From: Streptomyces aurantiacus
Lineage (GTDB): Bacteria; Actinomycetota; Actinomycetes; Streptomycetales; Streptomycetaceae
DNA: 64,000 nt
Direction of reading: 5' to 3'
NCBI RefSeq assembly: GCF_027107535.1
Contig: NZ_CP114283.1
Location: 8,370,001 to 8,434,000, forward strand
A model generated the notes under the pieces. It ran no database searches, had not been told where the DNA came from, and saw only the letters and a program-made list of their open reading frames with translations. Below are positions 35,824 through 44,718 of the stretch, piece by piece. Each line of letters starts with the position of its first letter. Within the stretch, counting starts at the first letter, position 1. The translations under genes and the position numbers were made by a program.

Positions 35824-38165
35824 GCGTGCGGCAGGGGGCCAGGGACCTCGGCATGGGGGTCCGGTTCGCCTTCGCCGGCGGACGCGAGGGGTGGGTCCGG
35901 GCACTGCTGACGGCGGTCGGGGTCGGACTCGGGGTGGCGTTGCTGCTGCTGACGACAGCGCTGCCGACCGCCCTGTCGGTGCGCGACGACCGCGAGGCGG
36001 CGCGCGCCGACTTCACCTACAGCGGCAAGACGGTTCCGAAGGCGGACAACACGCTGCTGATCGGCCGGTCGGGCACCACCTTCCGCGAGAAGGACGTCCG
36101 GGGGCGGGACCTGGAGCCCGAGGGCGCACGGGCGCCGCTGCCGCCGGGGGTCGGGAAGTTCCCGGGAGTGGGCGAGATGGTCGTCTCCCCCGCGCTGAAG
36201 GAGCTGCTGGGGTCGGACAGCGGAAAGCTGCTGCGGCAGCGGCTGCCGGACCGGATCGTCGGGACGATCGGCGAGAGCGGACTGATCGGGTCCGCCGAAC
36301 TCGCCTTCTACCGGGGCGCCGAAGGGCTCGCGGAGCGGGGCGTCAACAACGCCCGGGTCACCCGCATCGACCGGTTCGGGGACGAGAACCCGGCGAAGCA
36401 GGACACCGACCCGGTGCTGCTCCTGCTGATCCTGGTCGTGTTCGTGGTGCTGCTGATGCCGGTCGCCGTGTTCATCGCCGCGGCCGTACGGTTCGGCGGC
36501 GAGCGGCGCGACCGACGGCTGGCCGCGCTCCGGCTGGTCGGCGCCGACGGCCGGACGACCCGGCGGATCGCGGCCGGTGAGGCGGGCGCGGGCGCGGTGC
36601 TCGGGCTCGTCCTCGGCGCGGGCTTCTTCCTGATCGGCCGTCAGGTGGCCGGTTCGGTCGAGGTGTACGACATCAGCGTGTTCCCGAGCTATCTGAACCC
36701 CTCTCCCGCGCTGGCCCTGCTGGTCGGTCTCGCGGTACCGGCGGCGGCCGTACTGGTCACCCTGCTCGCGCTGCGCGGCGTGGTGATCGAGCCGCTCGGT
36801 GTGGTGCGCACGGCCAAGCCGCCTCGTCGGCGCCTGTGGTGGCGGCTGCTGGTGCCACTGGCCGGGCTCGCGATGCTCTACCCGATGGTCGGACAGGGCC
36901 GCGACGGCGGCGCGTTCAACGAGTACCTGGTCACCGGCGGCGTCATCCTGCTGCTCGTCGGCGTGACCGCGCTGCTGCCGTGGATCGTCGAGGCGGTGGT
37001 CGCCCGGCTCGGTGGCGGCGGTGTGGCCTGGCAACTGGCGGTACGCAGGCTGCAGTTGAGCAGCGGCGCGGCGGCCCGCATGGTCAACGGCATCGCGGTC
37101 GCGGTGGCCGGGGCGATCGCCCTCCAGATGCTGTTCGCCGGGGTGGACAGCGACTACACGAAGGAGACCGGCTACGACGTCGACCTGGCGCAGATGCAGA
37201 TGACCGTGGACGACGGGACGCCGCTCGACCGGGCGGCCGAGAAGCTCCGGCGCACCGAGGGCGTGCGGCACGTCTACGCCTACTCGGAGGGCTACCTCGG
37301 GGACCGCAAGAAGGACGCGCTCACGACCACGCAGGTGACCGTCGCGGACTGCGCGGCGCTGCGCGAGGTGGCGACTCTGCCCTCGTGCCGGCCCGGTGAC
37401 GCGTTCGCCGTGCCCGGGGGCGCGTACAACTCCGGCGACGACTCCGTCACGACGCTCGCGAAGCCCGGCCGCACCCTGTTCATCGACCCGGGCTGCCAGG
37501 GCTGCGCAGACAGCGCCGCAACCCCTTGGGTGGTGCCGTCGGACCTGAAGCGGGGCAAACCCCGCATCGACCCGACCGGCGCGGAGCGCGGCGGTTTCCT
37601 GATCACCCCGGAGGCGCTGCCGGCCGCCGCCGCTACGGCGATGGCCGGCCAGCTCTACCTGAATCTCGACGAATCCGTACCGGACGTGCGCGACCTGGTG
37701 CGCAACGAGGCGGCCAGGATCGACCCGCTGAGCGAGCCCATGGTCTGGCAGTCCGCCAAGCGGGCCGACAAGTTCACCGCCATCCGCACCGGGCTGTTCG
37801 TCGGCGCCGCGTGTGTGCTGGCGCTGATCGGGGCGAGTCTGCTGGTGTCGCAGCTGGAGCAACTGCGTGAGCGCAAGAAGCTGTTGTCGGCGCTGGTCGC
37901 CTTCGGCACCCGGCGGCGCACACTGAGCCTTTCGGTGCTGTGGCAGACGGCGATCCCGATCACGCTGGGCCTGCTGCTGGCCCTGGTGGTGGGAGTCACC
38001 CTGGGCGCGGTCCTGCTGCGGATGACCGGCACGGCGGTACGCGTCGACTGGCCGAGCGTGCTGGCGATGACCGGGGTGGGCGCCGCGGTCGTCCTGGTGG
38101 TGACGCTGCTGAGCCTGCCGCCGCTGGTCAGGCTGATGCGCCCGGACGGGCTGCGCACGGAGTAG
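35820..38165 (+). CDS. FtsX-like ABC permease
   Basis: 781 aa; ATG at 35820 overlaps the ATPase stop (ATGA). One N-terminal helix (about 22-45), an extracytoplasmic domain, then three-helix FtsX bundles around 190-320 (VLLLLILVVFVVLLMPVAVF, RRDRRLAALRLVGADGRTTR) and near the C-terminus (FVGAACVLALIGASLLVSQL, SALVAFGTRRRTLSLSVLW), with a second large extracytoplasmic domain between. Two FtsX modules in one chain is the usual actinobacterial layout. Predicted mechanotransmission-type export or peptide resistance; substrate unknown. Confidence 0.92.
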   Translation: MSVRQGARDLGMGVRFAFAGGREGWVRALLTAVGVGLGVALLLLTTALPTALSVRDDREAARADFTYSGKTVPKADNTLLIGRSGTTFREKDVRGRDLEPEGARAPLPPGVGKFPGVGEMVVSPALKELLGSDSGKLLRQRLPDRIVGTIGESGLIGSAELAFYRGAEGLAERGVNNARVTRIDRFGDENPAKQDTDPVLLLLILVVFVVLLMPVAVFIAAAVRFGGERRDRRLAALRLVGADGRTTRRIAAGEAGAGAVLGLVLGAGFFLIGRQVAGSVEVYDISVFPSYLNPSPALALLVGLAVPAAAVLVTLLALRGVVIEPLGVVRTAKPPRRRLWWRLLVPLAGLAMLYPMVGQGRDGGAFNEYLVTGGVILLLVGVTALLPWIVEAVVARLGGGGVAWQLAVRRLQLSSGAAARMVNGIAVAVAGAIALQMLFAGVDSDYTKETGYDVDLAQMQMTVDDGTPLDRAAEKLRRTEGVRHVYAYSEGYLGDRKKDALTTTQVTVADCAALREVATLPSCRPGDAFAVPGGAYNSGDDSVTTLAKPGRTLFIDPGCQGCADSAATPWVVPSDLKRGKPRIDPTGAERGGFLITPEALPAAAATAMAGQLYLNLDESVPDVRDLVRNEAARIDPLSEPMVWQSAKRADKFTAIRTGLFVGAACVLALIGASLLVSQLEQLRERKKLLSALVAFGTRRRTLSLSVLWQTAIPITLGLLLALVVGVTLGAVLLRMTGTAVRVDWPSVLAMTGVGAAVVLVVTLLSLPPLVRLMRPDGLRTE

Positions 38166-39094
38166 CGGGGTGGGGCGGCGCACCCCACCGCTCCGCTCGA
38201 AGCCGCGGCCAGCTCCCCGTACTCCGCGCCGCGCGCCGCCCCCGTCCGCATGGCGAGAGCGATTCTCCTGGTCGGGGCCGGCTCCGCGAAGTAGCCGGTG
38301 AGCAGCTGGTTGCTGCGGGCCGACTCGACCTTGACCGCCGTACGCGGCAGCAGCGTCACGCCAAGTCCGCCCGCGACCAGTTGTACGAGGGTGGAGAGCC
38401 CGGCGGCGGTCGTGGTGACCGGGGCGTCCGCGCGGCCCGCCTCCCGGCAGATGTCGAGGGCCTGGTCGCGCAGGCAGTGTCCTTCGTCGAGCAGCAGCAG
38501 GTTGAGCTCGCGCAGTGCCTCGCGCTGGATCCCCTCCCGCCCGCCGAGCCAGTGGTCCAGGGGTGTGACCAGGACGAAGTCCTCGTCGAACAGCGGCAGT
38601 TCGACGACTCCGGGCACGCCGAGGGGAACGGCGAGCAGCAGGAGGTCGAGCCGGCCCGTGGTGAGCCCCTCCAGCAGGTTCGCCGTCTGTTCCTCGTGGA
38701 CCTGGAGATCGAGGGCCGGATAGCGGTCGTGGACGAGCCTCAGGACGGTCGGCAGCAGATAGGGCGCCACCGTCGGGATCACCCCGAGGCGCAGCACCCC
38801 GGTGAACGGCGCCCGCACCGCCTCGGCCTCGTCCATCAGCGCGCCCACCTCGTCGAGCACGGCCTTCGCCCGTACGGCCAGCCGCTCGCCGGCCGGTGAC
38901 AGGAGCACCTTGCGGGTCGTGCGCTCCAGCAGCGTCACCCCGAGGGTCTCCTCCAGCGCCGAGACCGCGCCGGACAGCGCGGGCTGGCTCATGCCCATGG
39001 CCGCCGCCGCGTCCCTGAAGTGCAGGTGCTCGGCCACCGCCGCGAAGGCGCGCAGTTGCGAGAGGCTGGGCTGTCTCTTCCTGGTGGGGGCCAC
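37655..39094 (-). CDS. oxyR: OxyR-type LysR regulator with aberrant C-terminal extension
   Basis: 479 aa as read. Residues 1-298 are OxyR: LSQLRAFAAVAEHLHFRDAA and SQPALSGAVSALEETLGVTL (helix-turn-helix), and GHCLRDQALDIC with Cys207 and Cys216, spaced as the peroxide-sensing pair of E. coli OxyR. Family length is about 305-315. From about residue 299 (near 38200) the frame becomes Arg/Ser/Thr-rich and runs antisense through the last 510 bp of the convergent permease gene. The +1 frame would give ALRAERWG and stop at 38128, so a 1-base deletion or read error near 38200 is likely. Divergent from ahpC, which it should regulate. Confidence 0.8.
   Translation of the reverse strand: MAPTRKRQPSLSQLRAFAAVAEHLHFRDAAAAMGMSQPALSGAVSALEETLGVTLLERTTRKVLLSPAGERLAVRAKAVLDEVGALMDEAEAVRAPFTGVLRLGVIPTVAPYLLPTVLRLVHDRYPALDLQVHEEQTANLLEGLTTGRLDLLLLAVPLGVPGVVELPLFDEDFVLVTPLDHWLGGREGIQREALRELNLLLLDEGHCLRDQALDICREAGRADAPVTTTAAGLSTLVQLVAGGLGVTLLPRTAVKVESARSNQLLTGYFAEPAPTRRIALAMRTGAARGAEYGELAAASSGAVGCAAPPRYSVRSPSGRISLTSGGRLSSVTTRTTAAPTPVIASTLGQSTRTAVPVIRSRTAPRVTPTTRASSRPSVIGIAVCHSTERLSVRRRVPKATSADNSFLRSRSCSSCDTSRLAPISASTHAAPTNSPVRMAVNLSARLADCQTMGSLSGSILAASLRTRSRTSGTDSSRFR
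38169..38189 (+). terminator. Hairpin after the permease gene
   Basis: GGTGGGG (38169-38175) and CCCCACC (38183-38189) around a 7-nt loop, 3 bp past the permease stop; it lies inside the extended oxyR frame on the other strand. Confidence 0.55.
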
Positions 39095-39114
39095 CGGCGG
39101 TCCTCTTGCTCAGG

Positions 39115-39172
39115 GCATTGATAGCCACTTCCGATCAACACGACCGAGTGTAGCTATTTCCGTAATCAATGC
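39115..39172. promoter_or_regulatory. oxyR-ahpC divergent control region
   Basis: GCATTGAT (39115-39122) and ATCAATGC (39165-39172) are inverted copies 42 bp apart, flanking further A+T-rich half-site-like segments (CTTCCGATCAA, TAGCTATTTCCG). Long, spaced A+T-rich dyads fit an OxyR tetramer footprint between the two divergent genes. Confidence 0.55.
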
Positions 39173-39207
39173 ACTCTGTGCCACGATCAAGGACGTCCAA
39201 CCCATGG

Positions 39208-39232
39208 GAAAACCCCTCAAAAGGGGGTTTTC
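39208..39232 (+). promoter_or_regulatory. Terminator-like hairpin in the ahpC leader
   Basis: GAAAACCCC (39208-39216) pairs with GGGGTTTTC (39224-39232), followed by TTTG, ending 19 nt before the ahpC GTG and just ahead of its AAGGAG. Could act as attenuator, as an mRNA-stability element, or as the ribosome-site context. Confidence 0.55.
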
Positions 39233-39251
39233 TTTGCTGCAAGGAGTGCGT

Positions 39252-39806
39252 GTGCTCACTGTCGGTGACAAGTTCCCCGAGTTCGATCTGACTGCCTGTG
39301 TCTCGCTGGAGAAGGGCAAGGAGTTCGAGCAGATCAACCACAAGACGTACGAGGGTCAGTGGAAGATCGTCTTCGCGTGGCCCAAGGACTTCACCTTCGT
39401 GTGCCCGACCGAGATCGCCGCCTTCGGGAAGCTGAACGACGAGTTCGCCGACCGTGACGCGCAGGTCCTCGGCTTCTCCGGCGACTCCGAGTTCGTGCAC
39501 CACGCCTGGCGCAAGGACCACGACGACCTGCGCGACCTGCCGTTCCCGATGCTCGCCGACCCGCGCCACGAGCTCATGCGTGACCTCGGCATCGAGGGCG
39601 AGGACGGCTTCGCCAAGCGTGCCGTCTTCATCGTCGACCAGAACAACGAGATCCAGTTCTCCATGGTGACCGCCGGTTCCGTAGGCCGTAACCCCAAGGA
39701 GGTCCTGCGGGTGCTGGACGCGCTGCAGACCGACGAGCTGTGCCCCTGCAACTGGACCCAGGGCGAGGACACCCTCGACCCGGTCAAGCTGCTGGCAGGT
39801 GAGTGA
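39252..39806 (+). CDS. ahpC: Alkyl hydroperoxide reductase C (peroxiredoxin)
   Basis: 184 aa from GTG at 39252, preceded by AAGGAG. Peroxidatic Cys51 in FTFVCPTEI; C-terminal Cys164 and Cys166 in ELCPCNW, the three-Cys arrangement of mycobacterial AhpC. Reduces organic hydroperoxides and peroxynitrite in the cytoplasm; regenerated by AhpD, encoded 3 bp downstream. Confidence 0.97.
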   Translation: MLTVGDKFPEFDLTACVSLEKGKEFEQINHKTYEGQWKIVFAWPKDFTFVCPTEIAAFGKLNDEFADRDAQVLGFSGDSEFVHHAWRKDHDDLRDLPFPMLADPRHELMRDLGIEGEDGFAKRAVFIVDQNNEIQFSMVTAGSVGRNPKEVLRVLDALQTDELCPCNWTQGEDTLDPVKLLAGE

Positions 39807-39809
39807 CCC

Positions 39810-40343
39810 ATGTCGCTCGACGCGCTGAAGGCCGCGATTCCGGACTACGCCAAGGACCTTCGCCTGAACCTCGGTTCGGTGATCGGCAACTCCGAGCTCC
39901 CGCAGCAGCAGCTGTGGGGCACGGTGCTCGCCTGTGCCATCGCCTCGCGCTCGCCCCGCGTCCTGCGGGAGCTGGAGGAGGAGGCCAACGCGAAGCTCAC
40001 GCCGGAGGCCTACACGGCGGCGAAGTCCGCCGCCGCGGTCATGGCGATGAACAACGTCTTCTACCGCACGCGGCACCTGCTCTCCGACCCGGAGTACGGG
40101 ACGCTGCGGGCCGGTCTGCGGATGAACGTCATCGGGAACCCGGGCGTGGAGAAGGTCGACTTCGAGCTGTGGTCGCTCGCCGTCTCCGCGATCAACGGGT
40201 GCGGACAGTGCCTCGACTCCCACGAGCAGGTCCTGCGCAAGGCCGGGGTCGGCCGGGAGACGATCCAGGAGGCGTTCAAGATCGCGTCGGTCGTGCAGGC
40301 CGTCGGGGTGACGCTGGACTCGGAGGCGGTCCTCGCGGAGTAG
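39810..40343 (+). CDS. ahpD: Alkyl hydroperoxidase AhpD
   Basis: 177 aa. [18 protein letters not shown] gives the catalytic Cys131-x-x-Cys134 with His138, plus [19 protein letters not shown]. Disulfide adaptor that passes electrons from lipoamide proteins to AhpC. Same operon as ahpC. Confidence 0.97.
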   Translation: MSLDALKAAIPDYAKDLRLNLGSVIGNSELPQQQLWGTVLACAIASRSPRVLRELEEEANAKLTPEAYTAAKSAAAVMAMNNVFYRTRHLLSDPEYGTLRAGLRMNVIGNPGVEKVDFELWSLAVSAINGCGQCLDSHEQVLRKAGVGRETIQEAFKIASVVQAVGVTLDSEAVLAE

Positions 40344-40365
40344 CCTGCGGCTCGCTCAGCCCGTG

Positions 40366-40407
40366 AAGCCCCGCTCACCCGACCTTCGGTCCGGGTGAGC
40401 GGGGCTT
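40366..40407 (+). terminator. 16-bp hairpin with T-rich tail after ahpCD
   Basis: AAGCCCCGCTCACCCG (40366-40381) pairs with CGGGTGAGCGGGGCTT (40392-40407), followed by TCTTTTC. Confidence 0.9.
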
Positions 40408-40474
40408 TCTTTTCGGGGTCTCCGCCCCCGGAAGGGACGGGAAGGGTACGGGCGGCGGGGGCGAAGACGGGCCT

Positions 40475-41803
40475 CTACGCCACCGGCGGCGGGGCCGGTG
40501 GATCCGCCGGCGGGGTCACGGGGGCCGCCGACGTCGCCGTCGCGCCGTGCGGTGCCGGCGAGTGCCGGAGCGCCACCTCACGGGAGTGCGAACGCAGGTA
40601 GCCGACCACCGTGTTGGTGACCGCGACCAGGGGCACGGCCACCACCGCGCCCCCGATCCCCGCGACCACCCCACCCGCCGCGACGGAGAGGACGACCGCG
40701 AGCGGATGCACCCGCACGGCCCGGCCGAGGATGAACGGCTGGAGGATGTGCCCCTCGATCTGCTGGACGGCCAGCACCACCAGCAGGGTCATGAGCGCCG
40801 TGAAGACGCCCTGCGTCACGAGCGCGACCACCACCGCCAGCGCCCCGGAGACCACGGCACCGACCAGCGGGATGAAGGCGAACAGGAAGATGAAGACGGC
40901 GAGCGGTACGGCCATCGGGACGTCGAGGAAGAAGATGCCGAGGCCGATGAAGATGGCGTCGATCAGAGCGACCACCACCGTGCCGCGGATGTAGGCGGTG
41001 AGGGTGCGCCAGGCACGCGGTCCCGCTCCCGCCACCCCGGGACGGGCCGCCGCCGGGACCAGCTTGAGCGACCACTCCCAGATGCGCTTGCCGTCGTAGA
41101 GAAGGAAGAGCGTGGAGAACATCGTGAGGAGGATGCCGGCGAGCGCCTCGACGATGACGGTGACGCCTTCGAGCCCCGCCGACGTGATCTCGTCCGTGTT
41201 CGCCCCGACCGCCTCGCGCAGGCTCTTGGCGATGTCCTTGATCTGGTCCTCGGTGACATGGAACGGGCTGTCCAGCAGCCACCGCTGGAGCTCGTCGATG
41301 CCGTCCTGGATCTGACTGGAGAGGTTGTCGATGTTCTCCATGACCTGCCAGACCACGAACCACCCGACCAGGCCCAGGACCACGAATCCGAGGACGGCGG
41401 TCATCGCGGTGGCGAGCCCGTGCGGCACCCCGTGCCTGCGCAGCCGGGCGACCGTGGGCTGGAGCAGCGCGGTGATGAGCAGCGCGGCGACGAAGGCGAG
41501 GACGACGAGCTGCACGGCGCTGATGACGCGCATCAACACCCAGAGGGTGCCCGCGAGTACGAGCAGCCGCCAGCCGGCCTCGGCTGCGACCCGCACGCCC
41601 CACGGGACGGCGGCGGCGGGATCGGGGCGGGGGGCATGGACCACGGGAGCGGCCTGCGGCAGGGGCGGGGCGTCCGCGCTGTCCGCTTCGTCCTTCTCCG
41701 CCCCGTCCTCCTCCTCGGCGGCCGCGCGTCGCGCGTCCAACCGCTCTCCCACTTCGGTGAGTCCGGCACCGATCCGGCCGAACCACCCTGGCACTCGCGA
41801 CAT
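40475..41803 (-). CDS. AI-2E family transporter
   Basis: 442 aa from ATG at 41803 (AAGGAC upstream; MSRVPGWFGRIGAGL). Acidic/Ala-rich cytoplasmic N-terminus (1-75), then about eight hydrophobic helices. Typical family segments: LLQPTVARLRRHGVPHGLAT, FIPLVGAVVSGALAVVVAL, QQIEGHILQPFILGRAVRVH. The family includes TqsA-like exporters and Na+/H+ antiporters; a role in quorum signalling should not be assumed. Ala/Pro-rich tail. Confidence 0.88.
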   Translation of the reverse strand: MSRVPGWFGRIGAGLTEVGERLDARRAAAEEEDGAEKDEADSADAPPLPQAAPVVHAPRPDPAAAVPWGVRVAAEAGWRLLVLAGTLWVLMRVISAVQLVVLAFVAALLITALLQPTVARLRRHGVPHGLATAMTAVLGFVVLGLVGWFVVWQVMENIDNLSSQIQDGIDELQRWLLDSPFHVTEDQIKDIAKSLREAVGANTDEITSAGLEGVTVIVEALAGILLTMFSTLFLLYDGKRIWEWSLKLVPAAARPGVAGAGPRAWRTLTAYIRGTVVVALIDAIFIGLGIFFLDVPMAVPLAVFIFLFAFIPLVGAVVSGALAVVVALVTQGVFTALMTLLVVLAVQQIEGHILQPFILGRAVRVHPLAVVLSVAAGGVVAGIGGAVVAVPLVAVTNTVVGYLRSHSREVALRHSPAPHGATATSAAPVTPPADPPAPPPVA

Positions 41804-41868
41804 GTTCCGTCCTTTGCCCCTGTTGCGCCCCACTACTCCCCCGGAGTCGTCGGCATCGACCGTACATG

Positions 41869-41906
41869 GCGAAAGCCCCTCACCGTAGGACGGCGAAGGG
41901 CTTCGC
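41869..41906 (-). terminator. Terminator of the transglycosylase-like gene
   Basis: GCGAAAGCCCCT (41869-41880) pairs with AGGGCTTCGC (41897-41906) with one bulged A; starts 32 nt past the stop codon at 41938. Confidence 0.7.
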
Positions 41907-41937
41907 GGGGTTGAGCCGACGTGGGCTCGACCTGGGC

Positions 41938-42636
41938 TCAGTAGTAGTTGTTGGCCTGCCAGAAGCTCCAGGCTTCGCACGGGCTGCCGTAGCGGTCGTT
42001 CATGTAGCCGAGGCCCCACTTGATCTGGGTGGCCGGGTTGGTCGCCCAGTCGGCTCCGGCGGACGACATCTTCGAACCCGGCAGCGCCTGCATCAGACCG
42101 TAGGCGTCGGAGGTCGGGTTGTCCGCCCGGTAGTTCCAGTCCGACTCGTGGTCAATGATGGTGCTGAAGCACTGGAACTGGTCCGCCGGGACGATCTGGC
42201 GCGCCATCGCCTGGATCTCGGCGACGGTGTACGAGGACTGCGTGGCGAAGCTGGACGCGTCACGCGTGGCGGAACGGCTGGCAACCTTGAGGGCTTCCTT
42301 GCGTTCCTTGGCTTCCTGCTCGGCCTTCTCCGCGGCCTTCTGCTTGGCGACAGCGTCCTTGGCCGCCTGCTTGCGCGCGGCTGCCTCGGCGTCCTTCTTG
42401 GCTGTCGCGTCGGCCGCGATGGCCTGGGAGTCGGCCTGTTGTGTCAGAGAGGCGGTCTGCACCTGCGCCTGCGCGCCCGCGGGTATGTCCGCGAGGAGCG
42501 TCGCGCCGCTCGCCGTTGCCTCGGCGTCGTCGCTCGAGGACGCGGTGTTGCCCGAGGCAACACCGGTGACAGCGCCGACAGCGGTGACTGCGGTGGCCGA
42601 GGCCACTGCGAGCCCCCGGACCGAAATCCGGCTCAC
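41938..42636 (-). CDS. Secreted lytic-transglycosylase-like (SLT domain) protein
   Basis: 232 aa from GTG at 42636, preceded by GGAAGGAA; ATG 42654 lacks such a site. Signal peptide (about 1-35, VRGLAVASATAVTAVGAVTG). A Lys/Ala/Glu-rich coiled coil (about 85-125) precedes an SLT-like domain: IIDHESDWNYRADNPTSDAY with catalytic Glu in HESDW, GLMQALPGSKM, and WGLGYMNDRYGSPCEAWSFW. Acts on peptidoglycan outside the cell. The domain order resembles resuscitation-type wall hydrolases. Confidence 0.88.
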   Translation of the reverse strand: MSRISVRGLAVASATAVTAVGAVTGVASGNTASSSDDAEATASGATLLADIPAGAQAQVQTASLTQQADSQAIAADATAKKDAEAAARKQAAKDAVAKQKAAEKAEQEAKERKEALKVASRSATRDASSFATQSSYTVAEIQAMARQIVPADQFQCFSTIIDHESDWNYRADNPTSDAYGLMQALPGSKMSSAGADWATNPATQIKWGLGYMNDRYGSPCEAWSFWQANNYY

Positions 42637-43070
42637 ACGGTTTCCTTCCAGCATCGACCGCTACAGGTGACCCTCGCGGACGCAATCGTGCCCCCGGCAC
42701 TGGCCTCCCAACTGCGGGGTCACGGGAGGCACGGGCCCGGTGGGCAACTCCCGTGAAGGAAGCGCCACGTGGTGCTCGGGCGGCATACGACGGCGTTATG
42801 GAGTTCTGGTGGTTCTGCTGTGCTGCACCGCTGGGGGTACAGATGTGTCGTATGCGGGGCCTGACAGGAATGAGACTCTGCCGTAACCCGGCACCGGGAG
42901 GCAATTCCGAGTCGGGTGTGAAAGCTCACACCTCGTTTGCCCCAGGAGTTTTTCGGAAACGAGCACGCACCAAGACGCCGCCCGGCTAGGCTCTTCGCCT
43001 TTGCCGGACGGCGCCAACTACCGTGTAGCCACCACCCTTTGGACAGACGGGACGGGTGGGGCAGGCAGGA
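42637..43070 (-). other. Long structured leader upstream of the SLT gene
   Basis: 434 bp between phoH and the SLT start, without a gene. On the minus strand it can fold: TCACGGGAG (42720-42728) with CTCCCGTGA (42748-42756), and GCATACGAC (42783-42791) with GTCGTATGC (42847-42855). Cell-wall hydrolase genes in actinomycetes often follow c-di-AMP riboswitches, but I cannot match that consensus here. Confidence 0.4.
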
Positions 43071-44396
43071 TCAGATGTGTCCGTCCTCCAGCATTTCGGT
43101 CACAAGGGCCGCAATCTGGGACCGCTCGGACCTGGTGAGTGTGACGTGTGCGAAGAGCGGATGGCCCTTCAGCTTCTCCACCACGGCGACGACACCGTCG
43201 TACCGCCCGACCCTGAGGTTGTCCCGCTGGGCCACGTCATGGGTCAGGATCACCCGTGAATTCGAGCCGATTCGGGACAGAACGGTCAACAGGACGTTCC
43301 GTTCCAGGGATTGGGCCTCGTCCACGATCACGAACGCGTCATGGAGGGAGCGCCCGCGGATGTGGGTGAGCGGCAGGACCTCCAGCATGCCGCGTGCGGT
43401 GACCTCCTCGATGACCTCGCGGCTGGCGACCGCGGAGAGCGTGTCGAAGACCGCCTGCGCCCAGGGGCCCATCTTCTCGGACTCGGAACCGGGCAGATAG
43501 CCGAGCTCCTGCCCGCCGACCGCGTACAGCGGGCGGAAGACCATCACCTTCTGGTGCTGGCGCCGTTCGAGCACGGCTTCCAGGCCCGCGCACAGCGCGA
43601 GCGCGGACTTCCCGGTGCCGGCCCGGCCACCCATGGACACGATCCCGACGTCCGGGTCGAGCAGCAGATCCAGCGCGATGCGCTGCTCGGCGCTGCGGCC
43701 CTTGATGCCGAAGGCCTCCCGGTCACCCCGGACGAGCCGGACGTTGCCCTCGGCCGTCACGCGTCCCAGGGCCTTGCCGCGCTCGGACTGGATCATCAGC
43801 CCCGTGTGGACCGGGAAGTCGGACGCCTCGGGGACGTACAGGCTCTCCTGGTCGAAAAGGAGGTCGACCTGCTCGCCGGAGAGTGTCAGTTCGGACATTC
43901 CGGTCCAGCCGGAGGAGCCCGTGATGGCGAGCTCCGCGCGGTACTCCTCGGCGAGGAGCCCGACCGACGAGGCCTTGATCCTCAGTGGCAGGTCCTTCGA
44001 CACCACCGTGACGTCGAAGCCCTCCGCCTGCAGATTGCGGGCGACCGCGAGGATGCGGGAGTCGTTGTCCCCCAGGCGATAGCCGCTGGGCAGCACGCTG
44101 GGGTCCGAGTGATTGAGCTCGACACGAATCGTCCCGCCCAGCTCCCCGGTGGGGATGGGGGCATCGAGGCGGCCGTACTTCACCCGGAACTCGTCGAGCA
44201 GGCGCAGGGCCTGCCGGGCGAAGTAGCCGAGTTCGGGATGGTGCCGCTTGGCCTCCAATTCCGTGACCACGACGATCGGCAGCACGACTTCGTGCTCGTC
44301 GAAGCGGTTCATGGCGTGCGGGTCGGCCAGCAGGACGCTGGTGTCGAGAACATAGGTGCGCCGGTCTGGCATACGGCGCTTTGTGCTTGTCACCAC
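43071..44396 (-). CDS. PIN domain-PhoH family ATPase
   Basis: 441 aa from GTG at 44396 ([20 protein letters not shown]); no strong ribosome site, ATG 44372 also possible. N-terminal PIN RNase domain (about 10-140): [38 protein letters not shown] with acidic metal ligands. C-terminal PhoH ATPase: [20 protein letters not shown] (Walker A), [10 protein letters not shown] (Walker B). Matches the PhoH2 type of actinobacteria, an RNA helicase/RNase in mycobacteria. Likely RNA turnover. Confidence 0.92.
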   Translation of the reverse strand: MVTSTKRRMPDRRTYVLDTSVLLADPHAMNRFDEHEVVLPIVVVTELEAKRHHPELGYFARQALRLLDEFRVKYGRLDAPIPTGELGGTIRVELNHSDPSVLPSGYRLGDNDSRILAVARNLQAEGFDVTVVSKDLPLRIKASSVGLLAEEYRAELAITGSSGWTGMSELTLSGEQVDLLFDQESLYVPEASDFPVHTGLMIQSERGKALGRVTAEGNVRLVRGDREAFGIKGRSAEQRIALDLLLDPDVGIVSMGGRAGTGKSALALCAGLEAVLERRQHQKVMVFRPLYAVGGQELGYLPGSESEKMGPWAQAVFDTLSAVASREVIEEVTARGMLEVLPLTHIRGRSLHDAFVIVDEAQSLERNVLLTVLSRIGSNSRVILTHDVAQRDNLRVGRYDGVVAVVEKLKGHPLFAHVTLTRSERSQIAALVTEMLEDGHI

Positions 44397-44718
44397 GGAA
44401 GGACGTACCCCCTCGGATGAGGTCGGGGAGCGACGGAGGAGAGCTGGACCGGTCTGCGGCCGCGATGCACGGGCCGAAAACCGGCCCTCTCCGCTTCGTC
44501 CGTACTGACCGCACGGTCGGGCTGGTGCAAAGGGCCTCCCGGGCGGACGGCCCCGTGCCGTCCGCTGAGATACGACACCCGTGGTTCGGGTGTCGACCTG
44601 CAAGGCTTATGCCCTCGAACACGCGATGCCATGCCAGAGCGCAGGACGGCGCGTGCGTTAACTCCAGATGACGTACGTACCTGGTGGCGCCCCCGTGGGC
44701 GCGAGCGCGCCCGGAATC
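44397..44718. other. Non-coding gap between uppS-type and phoH genes
   Basis: 322 bp; must carry the phoH promoter. No RNA gene, repeat or strong hairpin recognised. Confidence 0.5.

Noticed and set aside
35760..39128. 1122-codon minus-strand frame opposite the FtsX-like permease and overlapping oxyR
   Set aside because: Antisense/wrong-frame shadow; no domain, while permease and OxyR frames are clearly real.
42637..43070. c-di-AMP (ydaO) riboswitch before the SLT gene
   Set aside because: Expected by analogy, but the conserved core could not be recognised by eye; kept only as a structured leader.
44590..44700. Possible tRNA or small RNA between uppS and phoH
   Set aside because: No cloverleaf, no TTCRA arm and no terminator found.
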